This document shows positions 53,327-61,223 of a stretch of DNA of 64,000 nucleotides, piece after piece. The position numbers and the translations under genes are program-made. The notes below the pieces were generated by a model, which had not been told where the DNA came from, did not search any database, and saw only the letters and a program-made list of their open reading frames with translations. How positions within the stretch are numbered: the first letter of the stretch is position 1; each line of letters starts with the position of its first letter. This stretch comes from Mycolicibacterium tokaiense (GTDB lineage: Bacteria; Actinomycetota; Actinomycetes; Mycobacteriales; Mycobacteriaceae): positions 4,278,001-4,342,000 of the forward strand of contig NZ_AP022600.1 in NCBI RefSeq assembly GCF_010725885.1, written 5' to 3'.

Positions 53327-53355
53327 GTGGTGCGCGATACTGGGATTGAACCAGT
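53327..53355. repeat. attR: right 29-bp att core within tRNA-Val
   Basis: Second copy of the 29-bp core; here it is part of the complete tRNA-Val gene and covers its CCA, acceptor 3' strand and T-arm. Confidence 0.88.
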
Positions 53356-53402
53356 GACCTCTTCCGTGTCAGGGAAGCGCTCTCCCGCTGAGCTAATCGC
53401 GC
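53328..53402 (-). tRNA. tRNA-Val (anticodon GAC)
   Basis: 75 nt with encoded CCA. Acceptor GCGCGAT pairs with the 3' strand, the anticodon stem CTTCC/GGAAG encloses a loop with GAC, and the T-loop is GGTTCAATCCC. Last of a Gly-Cys-Val cluster. Integration target of the island, which restores its 3' end. Confidence 0.95.
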
Positions 53403-53415
53403 CGGGTGACTCTGG

Positions 53416-53489
53416 TGGAGGTGGAGACGGGAATCGAACCCGTGTGCACGGCTTTGCAGGCCGTTGCCTCACCACTCGGCCACTCCACC
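53416..53489 (-). tRNA. tRNA-Cys (anticodon GCA)
   Basis: 74 nt including CCA. Acceptor GGTGGAG; anticodon loop CTGCAAA; T-arm GGGTTCGATTCCC. Between the Gly and Val tRNA genes in one transcription direction. Confidence 0.95.
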
Positions 53490-53515
53490 ATGGGGTTGAT
53501 GCCTCTACACCCTCG

Positions 53516-53588
53516 AGCGGATGACGGGATTCGAACCCGCGACCCTCACCTTGGCAAGGTGATGCGCTACCAACTGCGCTACATCCGC
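53516..53588 (-). tRNA. tRNA-Gly (anticodon GCC)
   Basis: 73 nt, CCA not encoded. Acceptor GCGGATG; anticodon loop TTGCCAA; T-arm GGGTTCGAATCCC. First gene of the tRNA operon. Confidence 0.95.
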
Positions 53589-53694
53589 GTGCTACGAGCG
53601 AGATCGTCGCTCGTTGCGAGGCATGACACTAATGCACCTACCTCAGCAGACACAAATCCCTTGCTCGATAGGGGTGTCGGGCCGACGAACAGCC

Positions 53695-54099
53695 TCAGAA
53701 CAGCTCGTATGCCTGCCGCGAAATCGTGAACCCGCCGCCGGTCCGGGTGTCGCGACAGGTGACGCCGGTCTCCTGGCTGGTGCACTGCATCGGGCCGGCC
53801 GCGACGCTCCGGCCGAAGGCCAGCGGCGCACCGGCGTGCAGCGCGGTGTCACCGGCGCACACGAACGCCGGCGGATCGCCGTCACCGAAGGCGATGCCCT
53901 GGCCGTAGTCGAACTCGCAGCCGGCCGGCCGCGGTGGCGGTGCCCAGTCGCGTTCGGCGATATCGCAACGCACATAGTCCTCGGCGACGTAGCAGCCGAT
54001 ATTGCCGCTCGGTGAGCTGAACCCGATCAGAGGTTCGGCCTGGGCGGGGGCGGCCAGCACCGCAGCCGCCACCGCACCCACGCACAGGTACGGGATCAT
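53695..54099 (-). CDS. Secreted DUF6636 protein
   Basis: 134 aa. Signal peptide MIPYLCVGAVAAAVLAAPAQ with cleavage after AQA near residue 21. The mature domain follows the DUF6636 pattern: FSSPSGNIGCYVAEDYVRCD, then PPPRPAGCEFDYGQG, ends GGGFTISRQAYELF. Six conserved cysteines probably form three disulfides. Common in mycobacteria; function unknown. Four bp downstream of the alcohol dehydrogenase gene. Confidence 0.88.
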   Translation of the reverse strand: MIPYLCVGAVAAAVLAAPAQAEPLIGFSSPSGNIGCYVAEDYVRCDIAERDWAPPPRPAGCEFDYGQGIAFGDGDPPAFVCAGDTALHAGAPLAFGRSVAAGPMQCTSQETGVTCRDTRTGGGFTISRQAYELF

Positions 54100-54103
54100 C
54101 AGC

Positions 54104-55117
54104 TCAGACCGTCAGCACCATGCGGTAGCGCGCCCGGCCCTCATCCATGGCCGCATACGCCTCGGCAGCCTGCGCCAGGGGCAGCTCCTGCACCCGGGCC
54201 CGGACCCCGGACTGGACCGCGAACTGCATTGTCTCCTCGACGTCGCGGGCGGTGCCCGACGGGTGCCCGGTGACGCTGAGGCCGGGGGTGATGAGCTGCA
54301 TCGGGCTGATCGGCAGGGGGTCAGGGGTCACTCCCACCACGATCAGCTCACCGCGGGGCAGCAGGCCACCCACGGTATCGGCCATGGCCTGGGAGTTGGC
54401 TGCCGTGGCCAGCACCACCGACACTCCGCCGAGGGCCTGCAGCGCCTCGGCGACATCGCCCGCGGTGGAGTCGACGTAGTGGTGGGCGCCGAGGTCCCGC
54501 GCGTCGGCGGCCTTGTCGGCGCCGCGTGCCACGGCGACGGTCTCGAAGCCCATGGCGCGGGCGAACTGCACACCCAGATGCCCGAGCCCACCGACGCCGA
54601 GCACCGCCACCCGGTCACCCGGGTGGGCCCTGGTCTCGCGCAGCCCGTGGAACACCGTCACGCCGGCACAGCTCATCGGGGCGGCTTCGACGAACGACAG
54701 TCCGTCGGGGATCCGCGCCAGCGCATTGGCCGGGGCGGTGACGGATTCGGCGTAGCCGCCGGGGTAGTGCCAACTGGGCACCTGACCGTTGGCGCAGTGG
54801 ATGAAATCGCCTTTGTGGCACGACACGCAGCGCCCGCAGTGCCCGCCGAACCACCCGACGGCCACCCGGTCGCCCACCGCGAAATCCTGCACCCCGTCGC
54901 CGACCTCGGCGACGGTGCCGGCAATCTCATGGCCGGGAGTCAGCGGCCAGGTCAGGCCGGGAAAGGCGCCGTTGACGAAAGCGTGGTCGGTGCCGCAGAC
55001 ACCGCAGGCCGACACCGCGATGCGCACGTGGTCACGCGGTGGCGGGCTGGTGTCGACCTCGGCCAGCTCCAGCGCTGCGCCGGCTGATGCGACGTGTACC
55101 GCCTTGTGACGTGCCAT
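54104..55117 (-). CDS. Zinc-dependent alcohol dehydrogenase
   Basis: 337-aa MDR-family NAD(P)-dependent alcohol dehydrogenase. Catalytic zinc ligands in ACGVCGTDHA and TPGHEIAGTVAEVG; structural zinc cysteines in GGHCGRCVSCHKGDFIHC; third catalytic ligand in APMSCAGVTVFHGL. Rossmann motif VLGVGGLGHLGVQFA. No glutathione- or mycothiol-specific signature is seen, so the substrate is probably a general primary alcohol or aldehyde. An inverted repeat in its upstream region may be an operator. Confidence 0.92.
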   Translation of the reverse strand: MARHKAVHVASAGAALELAEVDTSPPPRDHVRIAVSACGVCGTDHAFVNGAFPGLTWPLTPGHEIAGTVAEVGDGVQDFAVGDRVAVGWFGGHCGRCVSCHKGDFIHCANGQVPSWHYPGGYAESVTAPANALARIPDGLSFVEAAPMSCAGVTVFHGLRETRAHPGDRVAVLGVGGLGHLGVQFARAMGFETVAVARGADKAADARDLGAHHYVDSTAGDVAEALQALGGVSVVLATAANSQAMADTVGGLLPRGELIVVGVTPDPLPISPMQLITPGLSVTGHPSGTARDVEETMQFAVQSGVRARVQELPLAQAAEAYAAMDEGRARYRMVLTV

Positions 55118-55146
55118 TCTGTGCCTCCCTGTCGAACCCGGTGCTG

Positions 55147-55176
55147 ATATGCACTTCCATGTCTACTCGTGCATAT
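55147..55176. promoter_or_regulatory. Operator-like inverted repeat before the alcohol dehydrogenase
   Basis: ATATGCAC and its exact complement GTGCATAT are separated by 14 bases, 30 bp upstream of the alcohol dehydrogenase start and 60 bp before a small gene on the other strand. Such a site fits a dimeric regulator, not identified here. Confidence 0.4.
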
Positions 55177-55235
55177 GGGTCTCGCGCGGTGAGTAGCGTG
55201 GCATTCGACAGGGCATTGTCAGCGGGAGGTGCGTG

Positions 55236-55376
55236 ATGACCACAGCTATCGTCATCGGACTGGTCGCCTTCGTGGGCGTGGCCCTGGTGGTCAGTCAGCT
55301 GGTCCGGATGAAGGACTGGCTGAAGAAGTCGCCGCCGCTGCCCCCGCCCATCGAGTTCCCGGACGACGAGAAGTGA
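55236..55376 (+). CDS. 46-aa single-helix membrane peptide
   Basis: MTTAIVIGLVAFVGVALVVS is one membrane helix; the rest is basic then proline-rich (LKKSPPLPPPIEFPDDEK). GGGAGG lies at good spacing before the ATG. No family recognised. Divergent from the alcohol dehydrogenase. Confidence 0.6.
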   Translation: MTTAIVIGLVAFVGVALVVSQLVRMKDWLKKSPPLPPPIEFPDDEK

Positions 55377-55394
55377 CGCCAAAAAGCCTGTGAC

Positions 55395-55598
55395 TCAGCG
55401 TTGTTGGCGCCGCTTGCGATGGCGTCGGCGCAACCAGGTGACCACGACGAAAATGCCGGTGAAGAGCCAGATCATGGTCGGTCCACCCGCTTCGGTGGAG
55501 TAATCGTCGTCTGCGACGACCTCCGCGGACGACCCGTCGGGGCCGGGCTGGGTACTGGTGTCGGGCTCGTCGGTGGTCACAGAAGTGTCGATGCTCAT
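55395..55598 (-). CDS. 67-aa single-helix membrane protein
   Basis: An acidic N-terminus (MSIDTSVTTDEPDTSTQPGP) is followed by one helix, TMIWLFTGIFVVVTWLRR, and a very basic C-terminus. AGGAC precedes the ATG. Function unknown. Confidence 0.55.
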   Translation of the reverse strand: MSIDTSVTTDEPDTSTQPGPDGSSAEVVADDDYSTEAGGPTMIWLFTGIFVVVTWLRRRHRKRRQQR

Positions 55599-55790
55599 GG
55601 TCCTGTCGAAACGTTCAGGGCCATCCGGGTGACGGCCGCAACGGCCGCCGGTGAACAGTGTCGGGCAGACCGCGTGTTACCGCCGAGTATAGAGGCCCGT
55701 CGAACCGGCTGACCGGGCCGCGGACACGAGCGCTGAGCTGCGGATTCAGGGACGACGCGGGGCGCATGCTAATGTTCCTGCTCGTCTCAC

Positions 55791-55865
55791 GGTCTCGTAG
55801 CTCAGTGGGAGAGCGTCCGCCTCACACGCGGAAGGTCGCTGGTTCGAACCCAGCCGGGACCACCA
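55791..55865 (+). tRNA. tRNA-Val (anticodon CAC)
   Basis: 75 nt with encoded CCA. Acceptor GGTCTCG pairs with CGGGACC (one G-U); anticodon loop CTCACAC; T-arm GGTTCGAACCC. Intact; not part of the island att site. Confidence 0.95.
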
Positions 55866-55970
55866 CGATCTCCACCATCTGGTCCGGCGATCACGTTTCG
55901 TGTTCGCGCGCAAGGTCTCAGCAGAGTGACGTTCGGCCGAATCCGTCTGAAGTACGTATCGACTGGGTAG

Positions 55971-56411
55971 ATGAGTTGCATGACGCCGCCGCCGCATTCC
56001 ACCGACGAATTGGTGCGCGCTGGTCCCGCCGATGCGCGTACCGCGTCGGTTCTGCGAGATGATCTGCAGACTTGGCTCAGCCAGGCGGTCCGCGTCACCC
56101 CCATCCTGCTGAGCGATATCGTCACCAGCGTGTACGAGGCGTTGGCCAACTGCGTGGACCACGCCTACGCCCGTCGGGTCGAGGACGGAACGATGTCCAT
56201 GCACGCGGTCTACGATCCTGGCGGCCAACGGATCTGCGTCTCGATCAGCGACGGTGGCACGTGGCGTGAGCCGCCGCCGTCCGATCCCCTGGACACCCGT
56301 GGCCGCGGCCTGGCCCTGATGCGGGCGTTGGCCAACCGGTGCACGATCGTGGGGCGGCCCACCGGTACCACGGTGGAACTGCTTTTCGAGATGGCTATGT
56401 CCCGGGTGTGA
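55971..56411 (+). CDS. Anti-sigma-factor-type histidine-kinase-like ATPase (RsbW-like)
   Basis: 146-aa GHKL ATPase domain of the kind that binds sigma factors and phosphorylates STAS antagonists. N-box with conserved asparagine in YEALANCVDHAYA; SISDGGTWREPP is the G1 box; RGRGLALMRALANRC is the G2 region. The next gene encodes a SpoIIE-type phosphatase and a STAS protein is nearby, as in a partner-switch module. The cognate sigma factor is not in this window. A second ATG three codons in is possible. Confidence 0.85.
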   Translation: MSCMTPPPHSTDELVRAGPADARTASVLRDDLQTWLSQAVRVTPILLSDIVTSVYEALANCVDHAYARRVEDGTMSMHAVYDPGGQRICVSISDGGTWREPPPSDPLDTRGRGLALMRALANRCTIVGRPTGTTVELLFEMAMSRV

Positions 56412-56520
56412 GTCAGGTGTTGGTCACCGTATTGTCACCACGTCGCGCTGGCGCGACTGGGAAGATCTTTCCGTCAGGCTGCGCCCACCGGGCCTGTGTC
56501 GACTGATTCGAGGGTGCGTG

Positions 56521-57858
56521 ATGTCGGAGGAGCCCACGTCGAGCGGTATCGCCGACGACGCGCGGCAGCGCGCCGTTGACCGCTACCGCGTCCTCGACGT
56601 TCCACCGGAGCGGGTCTTCGACCGGATCGCCGCACTGGCGGCCCGGGCCTATGACGCGCCGATGGCCAAGGTTTCGATGGTGGACCGCGATCGCATCTGG
56701 TTCATGGGCATGCACGGTTTGGACCCGCAGGCCAGGCAGGTGCCGCTGCGGGACGGCCTGTGCGCCGCGGTCATCACCGACACGATTCCGCACGTCATGG
56801 GCGACGCGCGCACCGACCCGGCGACAGCGGACAATTCGTTCGTCGTTGCACACGACGTGCGCTTCTACGCGTGTGTGCCCATCACCACGACAGACGGACA
56901 CCGCCTCGGCACGGTCACGGTGCTGGATTCGCGCCCTCGTGACGCCGATGGCCTGGACCTCGCGGTGCTCCACGACCTGTCCGCGATCGTGATGGAGCAG
57001 CTGGAGTGGCGGCTGCTCTCACTGGACGCGGTACTCGACGAACGCAAGCTGCGCGACACGGCCCAGTCCGACCGCGACGAAGCGGTCCGCGACCGCAATA
57101 TCGCCGAGCGCGAACGCGACATCATCCAGGAGTTCGCCACCGCTCTCCAGCAGACTCTGCTGCCGCCGATGCTGCCCGAGATCGCCGGACTGGAATTGGC
57201 CTGCCACTATCACCCGGCCTCCGCGCGTCAGGTGGGCGGCGATTTTTACGACGTCTTCGCGCTCGGAGGAAACCGCTGGGCATTCTTCATCGGTGACGTC
57301 GAAGGTCACGGTGTCGGTGCCGCGGTGGCCACGTCGTTGATCCGGTACACGCTGCGCGCATCTGCCCTGCACAATGACGACCCCACCACAACGCTGGCCG
57401 AACTGAACCGGGTTCTGCTGCGGGAGAACCAGCCGCGACGGTTCTGTACGGTGCTGTTCGGCACCCTGCAGCCACACCCTGACGGCGACGGGTTCCTGGT
57501 CACCATCGCCACGGGTGGACACCCCCCGGCGCTGTTGGTCGACGCGCGCCATGGGGGAGTGCAGCCGGTGCGGTCGCGCGGCGGGATGCTGGTGGGTGCC
57601 CTGGCGTCGGCGACGTTCGACGTGTGCACCGCGCACTTACGGCCCGGTCAGACGCTGCTGTTCTACACCGACGGCATCATCGAAGCCCGGCGCGGCGAGA
57701 ACCCGTTCGACGAGAGCAGTCTGGCGACCTATCTGGGCGAACGCGCAGACCTCGGCGCCGGCGGGCTGGTGGCCGACCTGGCCACGCTGATCCCCAAGCT
57801 GGAGCCGGAAGACGATGTGGCGCTGCTGGCCTTCGGCATCCGAAAGTCGCCCGTGTAG
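56521..57858 (+). CDS. GAF-domain PP2C-type (SpoIIE) serine phosphatase
   Basis: 445 aa. N-terminal GAF sensor domain about residues 20-160 (AARAYDAPMAKVSMVDRDRI, FVVAHDVRFYACVPITT), a short coiled-coil linker rich in R and E, then the SpoIIE phosphatase domain: QVGGDFYDVFALGGNRWAFF, IGDVEGHGVGAAVAT and FYTDGIIEARRGENPF hold the metal-binding aspartates. It would dephosphorylate a STAS antagonist. ATG chosen; a GTG one codon earlier is possible. Confidence 0.9.
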   Translation: MSEEPTSSGIADDARQRAVDRYRVLDVPPERVFDRIAALAARAYDAPMAKVSMVDRDRIWFMGMHGLDPQARQVPLRDGLCAAVITDTIPHVMGDARTDPATADNSFVVAHDVRFYACVPITTTDGHRLGTVTVLDSRPRDADGLDLAVLHDLSAIVMEQLEWRLLSLDAVLDERKLRDTAQSDRDEAVRDRNIAERERDIIQEFATALQQTLLPPMLPEIAGLELACHYHPASARQVGGDFYDVFALGGNRWAFFIGDVEGHGVGAAVATSLIRYTLRASALHNDDPTTTLAELNRVLLRENQPRRFCTVLFGTLQPHPDGDGFLVTIATGGHPPALLVDARHGGVQPVRSRGGMLVGALASATFDVCTAHLRPGQTLLFYTDGIIEARRGENPFDESSLATYLGERADLGAGGLVADLATLIPKLEPEDDVALLAFGIRKSPV

Positions 57859-57893
57859 GTTTCGAACAGGTGTGCGACGGGCATCCCGGTGCC

Positions 57894-58109
57894 ATGGCTA
57901 CCGAAGAGAACCAGGCACCCAACGAGACCGCAGAGAAGGACCCGCAGAACTGGGTCACCGGTGACGAGCCCATGACCGGCCCGCAACGTAGTTATCTGAA
58001 CACCCTGGCCCAGGAAGCCGGGCGCGAGGTCCCTGACGACATGACCAAGGCCCAGGCCTCCGAATTGATCGACACCCTCCAGAACGAGACCGGTAGGGGC
58101 GCGTCGTGA
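57894..58109 (+). CDS. DUF3072 protein
   Basis: 71 aa: NWVTGDEPMTGPQRSYLNTL followed by EAGREVPDDMTKAQASELID is the DUF3072 domain, a small SAP-like helical fold common in actinobacteria and probably stress-induced. The first 20 residues are acidic. About 280 bp without a supported gene follow; they contain GGTTG-N14-GGGTAG at 58153-58177, a weak SigF-like match. Confidence 0.85.
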   Translation: MATEENQAPNETAEKDPQNWVTGDEPMTGPQRSYLNTLAQEAGREVPDDMTKAQASELIDTLQNETGRGAS

Positions 58110-58387
58110 TCCGCCGCTGCGCGTGACCCATCCGTGAACCCCAGCCGGTCGGACGGTTGACCCGACCGGTTGTGGGTAGCCGAGGTGGAGTCTCGTCCGT
58201 GACGGGGCGACCAATCTGGCGATCGGGTGGAGGATCGAGCGTGACGACACGACAGGGGCGGACGACCGACCAGTGCTGTGCGGGGTTGACGGACCGGTTC
58301 TGGCCCCCGACGGCTGTGAGCAGGTTTGTGGCCGTGGGCCCCGGAATGTAGGCGTGCGGGCGCCGCTAGACGTTCTGGAGGACTCCC

Positions 58388-58699
58388 ATCAACAGTCGCG
58401 ATGTCGAGAAGCGTTGGCATGATCCGGAGGCATTCCGGCATGCCGTGATCTACGTCGCGGTGGTGATCGTTCTGGCCACTGTGGCGTTCGCCGTCTACAC
58501 CATCGGCGATCGGAATTCGTTGCCGAAAGCCGTTGCCACCCCGGCGGTTCTGTTCGTCGGAGCCGTGGTGGCGCTGATCAAGACCTACCGCGACTGGCGG
58601 GCTGAACGCACATGGCCCATCTGGCAGGGCGCCGGCTGGTTCCTGCTGGCGCTGAGCCTCCTGACTCTCGGCGTCCCCGCCATGGGGATGCTGGGTTGA
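58388..58699 (+). CDS. Small membrane protein, apparent ATC start codon
   Basis: 104 aa if it starts at ATC. The N-terminus (NSRDVEKRWHDPEAFRHAVI) is protein-like, then come three helices: YVAVVIVLATVAFAVYTIG, VATPAVLFVGAVVALIKTY and WFLLALSLLTLGVPAMGML. GGAGGA lies five bases before the ATC. Between the in-frame stop at 58367 and the first helix no ATG, GTG, TTG or CTG occurs. The first canonical codon (GTG 58445) lies at the edge of helix 1 without a Shine-Dalgarno. Confidence 0.55.
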   Translation: MNSRDVEKRWHDPEAFRHAVIYVAVVIVLATVAFAVYTIGDRNSLPKAVATPAVLFVGAVVALIKTYRDWRAERTWPIWQGAGWFLLALSLLTLGVPAMGMLG

Positions 58700-58729
58700 T
58701 GTACGACACCACCGTGAAGGAGATGCGAT

Positions 58730-58918
58730 ATGGCCAACTATCGGGTGCTTGATCCCACCGGGGACATCGTCGCCACCAAGGAGATCAGCGGCGCCGAGGA
58801 CGCGCATGCCTGGTTCGTCGACCAGAAGGCCGACAATTCGGAGTTGGGTTGGCGGATGGAGGTCGAGCACGACGGGCAGTGGTCGTTCTTCGATGACACC
58901 GAGGGCAGCTCGAGCTGA
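58730..58918 (+). CDS. 62-aa conserved-looking small protein
   Basis: MANYRVLDPTGDIVATKEIS, then SAEDAHAWFVDQK-like helix and SELGWRMEVEHDGQWSFFDD. A compact beta-alpha-beta fold is likely. GAAGGAGATG precedes the ATG. Function unknown; it lies 30 bp after the membrane protein, so probably the same transcript. Confidence 0.65.
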   Translation: MANYRVLDPTGDIVATKEISGAEDAHAWFVDQKADNSELGWRMEVEHDGQWSFFDDTEGSSS

Positions 58919-58930
58919 GCCCCCTCGCAC

Positions 58931-58965
58931 GAGAGCGCCGACATCGCGAGGATGTCGGCGCTCTC
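58931..58965. terminator. 15-bp perfect hairpin between convergent genes
   Basis: GAGAGCGCCGACATC and its exact complement around a 5-base loop, 12 bp past one stop codon and 14 bp past the other. Most probably a bidirectional terminator. Confidence 0.8.
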
Positions 58966-58979
58966 GTGTCTGTACTGGG

Positions 58980-59558
58980 TCAGCTGCGCGACAGTGCGTC
59001 GCGGGCCCGGTCGATCAGCGACGCGAACGGCCCCGCGGCGAAGTTGGCGACCGCCGATTCCACCCCCGGGTGTGGATGAGTGGGTGCGATCCGTTCGGCG
59101 GCCTGCACGGCAAGCGTCATCTGGGCACGCTCGTCGGCATCGAGTTCGTCCTGGAGCCGGATGAATTCCTCGGTCTCCTCCTTTTCAGCGTGTGCCAGCA
59201 CGTCCTGCTGCAGACGGATCAGCGCTTTGCTGAACTCGGCGGTTCCGAATTCGAGTTTCTCGATTTCCGCGAGCGCGATTTTCGAGTCATGTTCTTCATG
59301 CAGACGCTCGTCGACAATGGCCGAACCGCCGTCGACCTTCCGGCGGACCCGCGGGTGCACCATCATCTCCTCGGCCGTCTCGTGCACTGCCAGCAGCGCG
59401 CGCAGCTGGTTGAACGCTTTCTCCTGGGAGTCGGCGTCGGGGGCGTCAAGGGTGTCGGTGAACAACTGCCTGAGGGTCTGATGCTGGGCCTTCAGGTAGT
59501 CGACGACGTCACTGCTGTTCGAGATCGTCGGCGTAGACGGGGTAGACGCTGCGGACAC
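58980..59558 (-). CDS. Hemerythrin-like domain protein
   Basis: 192 aa four-helix bundle that binds a diiron centre and may sense or store oxygen or nitric oxide. Iron ligands visible: H in KAQHQTLRQLF, HETAEEMMVHP, LHEEHDSKIA and HAEKEETEEF. GTG (VSAASTPSTP) is chosen because GGAGG lies six bases upstream. The N-terminus is disordered. Mycobacterial hemerythrin-like proteins are often under SigF control; none is proved here. Confidence 0.88.
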   Translation of the reverse strand: MSAASTPSTPTISNSSDVVDYLKAQHQTLRQLFTDTLDAPDADSQEKAFNQLRALLAVHETAEEMMVHPRVRRKVDGGSAIVDERLHEEHDSKIALAEIEKLEFGTAEFSKALIRLQQDVLAHAEKEETEEFIRLQDELDADERAQMTLAVQAAERIAPTHPHPGVESAVANFAAGPFASLIDRARDALSRS

Positions 59559-59667
59559 GGAGTACCTCCACACATTGCACGGGTATGCCGATCGACGCGA
59601 GGGCTGTGCGCCGTCGCGAACGGCCTACCCGGGAGGTGGAGGGGCGAAACTCGATGGAAGGCAGGCG

Positions 59668-59901
59668 TCAGCTGAGAGGTTCGATGCCGTCGTCGTCGAG
59701 GAAGGCCATGGTGCCGTCATCAAGGGCCACCGCCCAGCGCCGCGATTTGGCTGTCTGCTGCGCATCCACGACCACCTCGACGCCGGCGAGGTCACCGAAG
59801 TCCTCGACAATGCGACCGGTGAGGTGCGCGTCATCAGTGGTGCGCACTGCGGTGCCGACTTCGAACTTGCCCGGACTCATGGATGTAATTAAATACCCCA
59901 T
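59668..59901 (-). CDS. Small beta-barrel-like protein, unknown
   Basis: 77 aa: GKFEVGTAVRTTDDAHLTGR, IVEDFGDLAGVEVVVD, and WAVALDDGTMAFLDDDGIEP read like a small SH3-type barrel. GGAGG lies three bases before the ATG at 59901, which is closer than usual; an ATG seven codons later (MSPGKFEV) is the alternative. AT-rich promoter-like DNA surrounds it. Function unknown. Confidence 0.55.
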   Translation of the reverse strand: MGYLITSMSPGKFEVGTAVRTTDDAHLTGRIVEDFGDLAGVEVVVDAQQTAKSRRWAVALDDGTMAFLDDDGIEPLS

Positions 59902-60443
59902 TTGCCTCCAACGGGTAATTACGCGATTTGTGGTTGCCGACGGCGGGGCGCCGCCTCCCGCATCTCTCGGCACAGCGACCACAGCGAAGAGAACAGGCCG
60001 CGTCACGAGACCCCGGTGCCGGCCGGTGGTGACGGAGCGTCGGTACCGGTGCAGACATCGATACGGCGAAGGGGCCCGGTGAGCGTCACCGAGATGGTGT
60101 TCCCTCCGGGGCTGGCGCTCGACGACATGCAGCGGTCGACGACGTGCAGCACCAGATGTACCAGGCGGGGGAGGCCATATACACCGACGACGTTTTTGCG
60201 GTGGTGGGTCGTTCGGCGAGGAGTCCGCACTCGATCACGGCCCACGCACGTTGTGTGCGGTGACGCCTACCCAGGCGAAGGTCATCGACATTCCACGGCA
60301 GGTGTTGCGGTCCTGGCCGGCCGCGGATCCGGGAAACCTGCTCGGCCTGGCCCGTATTCAGACCGACGGCTCGTCGATGAGCTCATTGCCGGGGTTTGGG
60401 GCAGACCCTGCTGCTTGTGGACCGGGGCGGACGCACCCGGTTG
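59902..60443. other. Stretch without a supported gene
   Basis: 542 bp. Several short frames such as VSVTEMVFPPGLALDDMQ and DDVQHQMYQAGEAIYTDDVF look protein-like but are broken and in different frames, so a decayed gene is possible. Nothing can be named. Confidence 0.3.
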
Positions 60444-60857
60444 TCAGTCAGTGCGATCGAGTAGCGGTGACAGTGGTTGTCGCACTGCAGAGTCCATCAC
60501 CCGTCGCACGCAACGACTGGGTGTCACCGACAGCGCGACCTCCGCGGCGACGCAGCGCTCGGCGAGGATGCACAATGCGGAATAGCCGGCACTGGAGAAG
60601 AATTCAACATCTGAAAGGTCCAGCTCCAGGCTGTGGCACAGCAGCACCTTCATCAACACGCCGTCGAGGAAGGCATCGGCATTGGCGGCGTCGATGTCAC
60701 CCAGAACGGTCATCACGGCGTGAGTCGGCGTCACCCATTCCGTGGTGCAACGCAACTGGTGGACGGTGGCTGGCTGACCCGGATGTGCTGCGCGTTTCAT
60801 GGTCAGCGTCCGCGCTCGGGCGCTTCCTGATGTATTACTCACCACGTCCTCATTCAT
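60444..60857 (-). CDS. STAS-domain anti-sigma-factor antagonist-like protein
   Basis: 137 aa from MNEDVVSNTSG. The STAS domain covers about residues 35-130: HAVMTVLGDIDAANADAFLD, then LELDLSDVEFFSSAGYSALC with the phosphorylatable serine position, and AAEVALSVTPSRCVRRVMD. It would be the substrate of an RsbW-like kinase and SpoIIE-like phosphatase such as those 4 kb away. The start is uncertain; MKRAAHPG later is possible. Confidence 0.8.
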   Translation of the reverse strand: MNEDVVSNTSGSARARTLTMKRAAHPGQPATVHQLRCTTEWVTPTHAVMTVLGDIDAANADAFLDGVLMKVLLCHSLELDLSDVEFFSSAGYSALCILAERCVAAEVALSVTPSRCVRRVMDSAVRQPLSPLLDRTD

Positions 60858-61223
60858 GTATTCAATCCGTTGTGCGCCAACACATGTCAACGGTCACGAC
60901 TGCGTCCCGGATACTGACGACTCTACCGGCCGTCAGCGCCTGCCGCACCCTGCAGTGCCGCTTGTAGTCCATCGAGATTCAGCCCGGTCGGTGTCCACCG
61001 CGGCTCGCTTGCTGGTCCACGAGTGGCCGGGGGTTCCCTCGATGTTGCTGTGCTCAGGGCAGTTTCGACGTCAGTGGTTGGCTGGCAACGGGATTGGCCG
61101 GTATATCGCCGTGCACGCCCGTGGAAGCGGCTGTGCGCGCCCGAGGGCGCAGCGCTGGCTCGTGGTTTCGTGTCGATGTGGCTGATGGGGTGGGGGTGCA
61201 CGCAGAGCCCCCGGGACACGCCG
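60858..61223. other. Stretch without a supported gene
   Basis: 366 bp between the STAS gene start and the end of the PAS-ANTAR gene. No frame on either strand has convincing composition. I see no RNA gene or clear repeat. Confidence 0.3.

Larger units (their letters stand above)
46143..53355. mobile_element. Genomic island integrated in tRNA-Val(GAC)
   Basis: 7.2-kb element bounded by 29-bp direct repeats that equal the 3' end of the tRNA-Val gene; the intact tRNA is at the right end. Just inside each end is the same 24-bp sequence. Contents from the left: broken tyrosine integrase, phage-gene remnant, sce7726-family gene, beta-family gene, three membrane-protein genes, and a leftward set of small phage-like genes. 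Missing integrase catalytic residues make it non-autonomous. Base composition is patchier and lower in GC than the flanks. Confidence 0.85.

Noticed and set aside
58157..58351. 64-aa protein upstream of the ATC-start gene
   Set aside because: Random-looking composition, no ribosome site.
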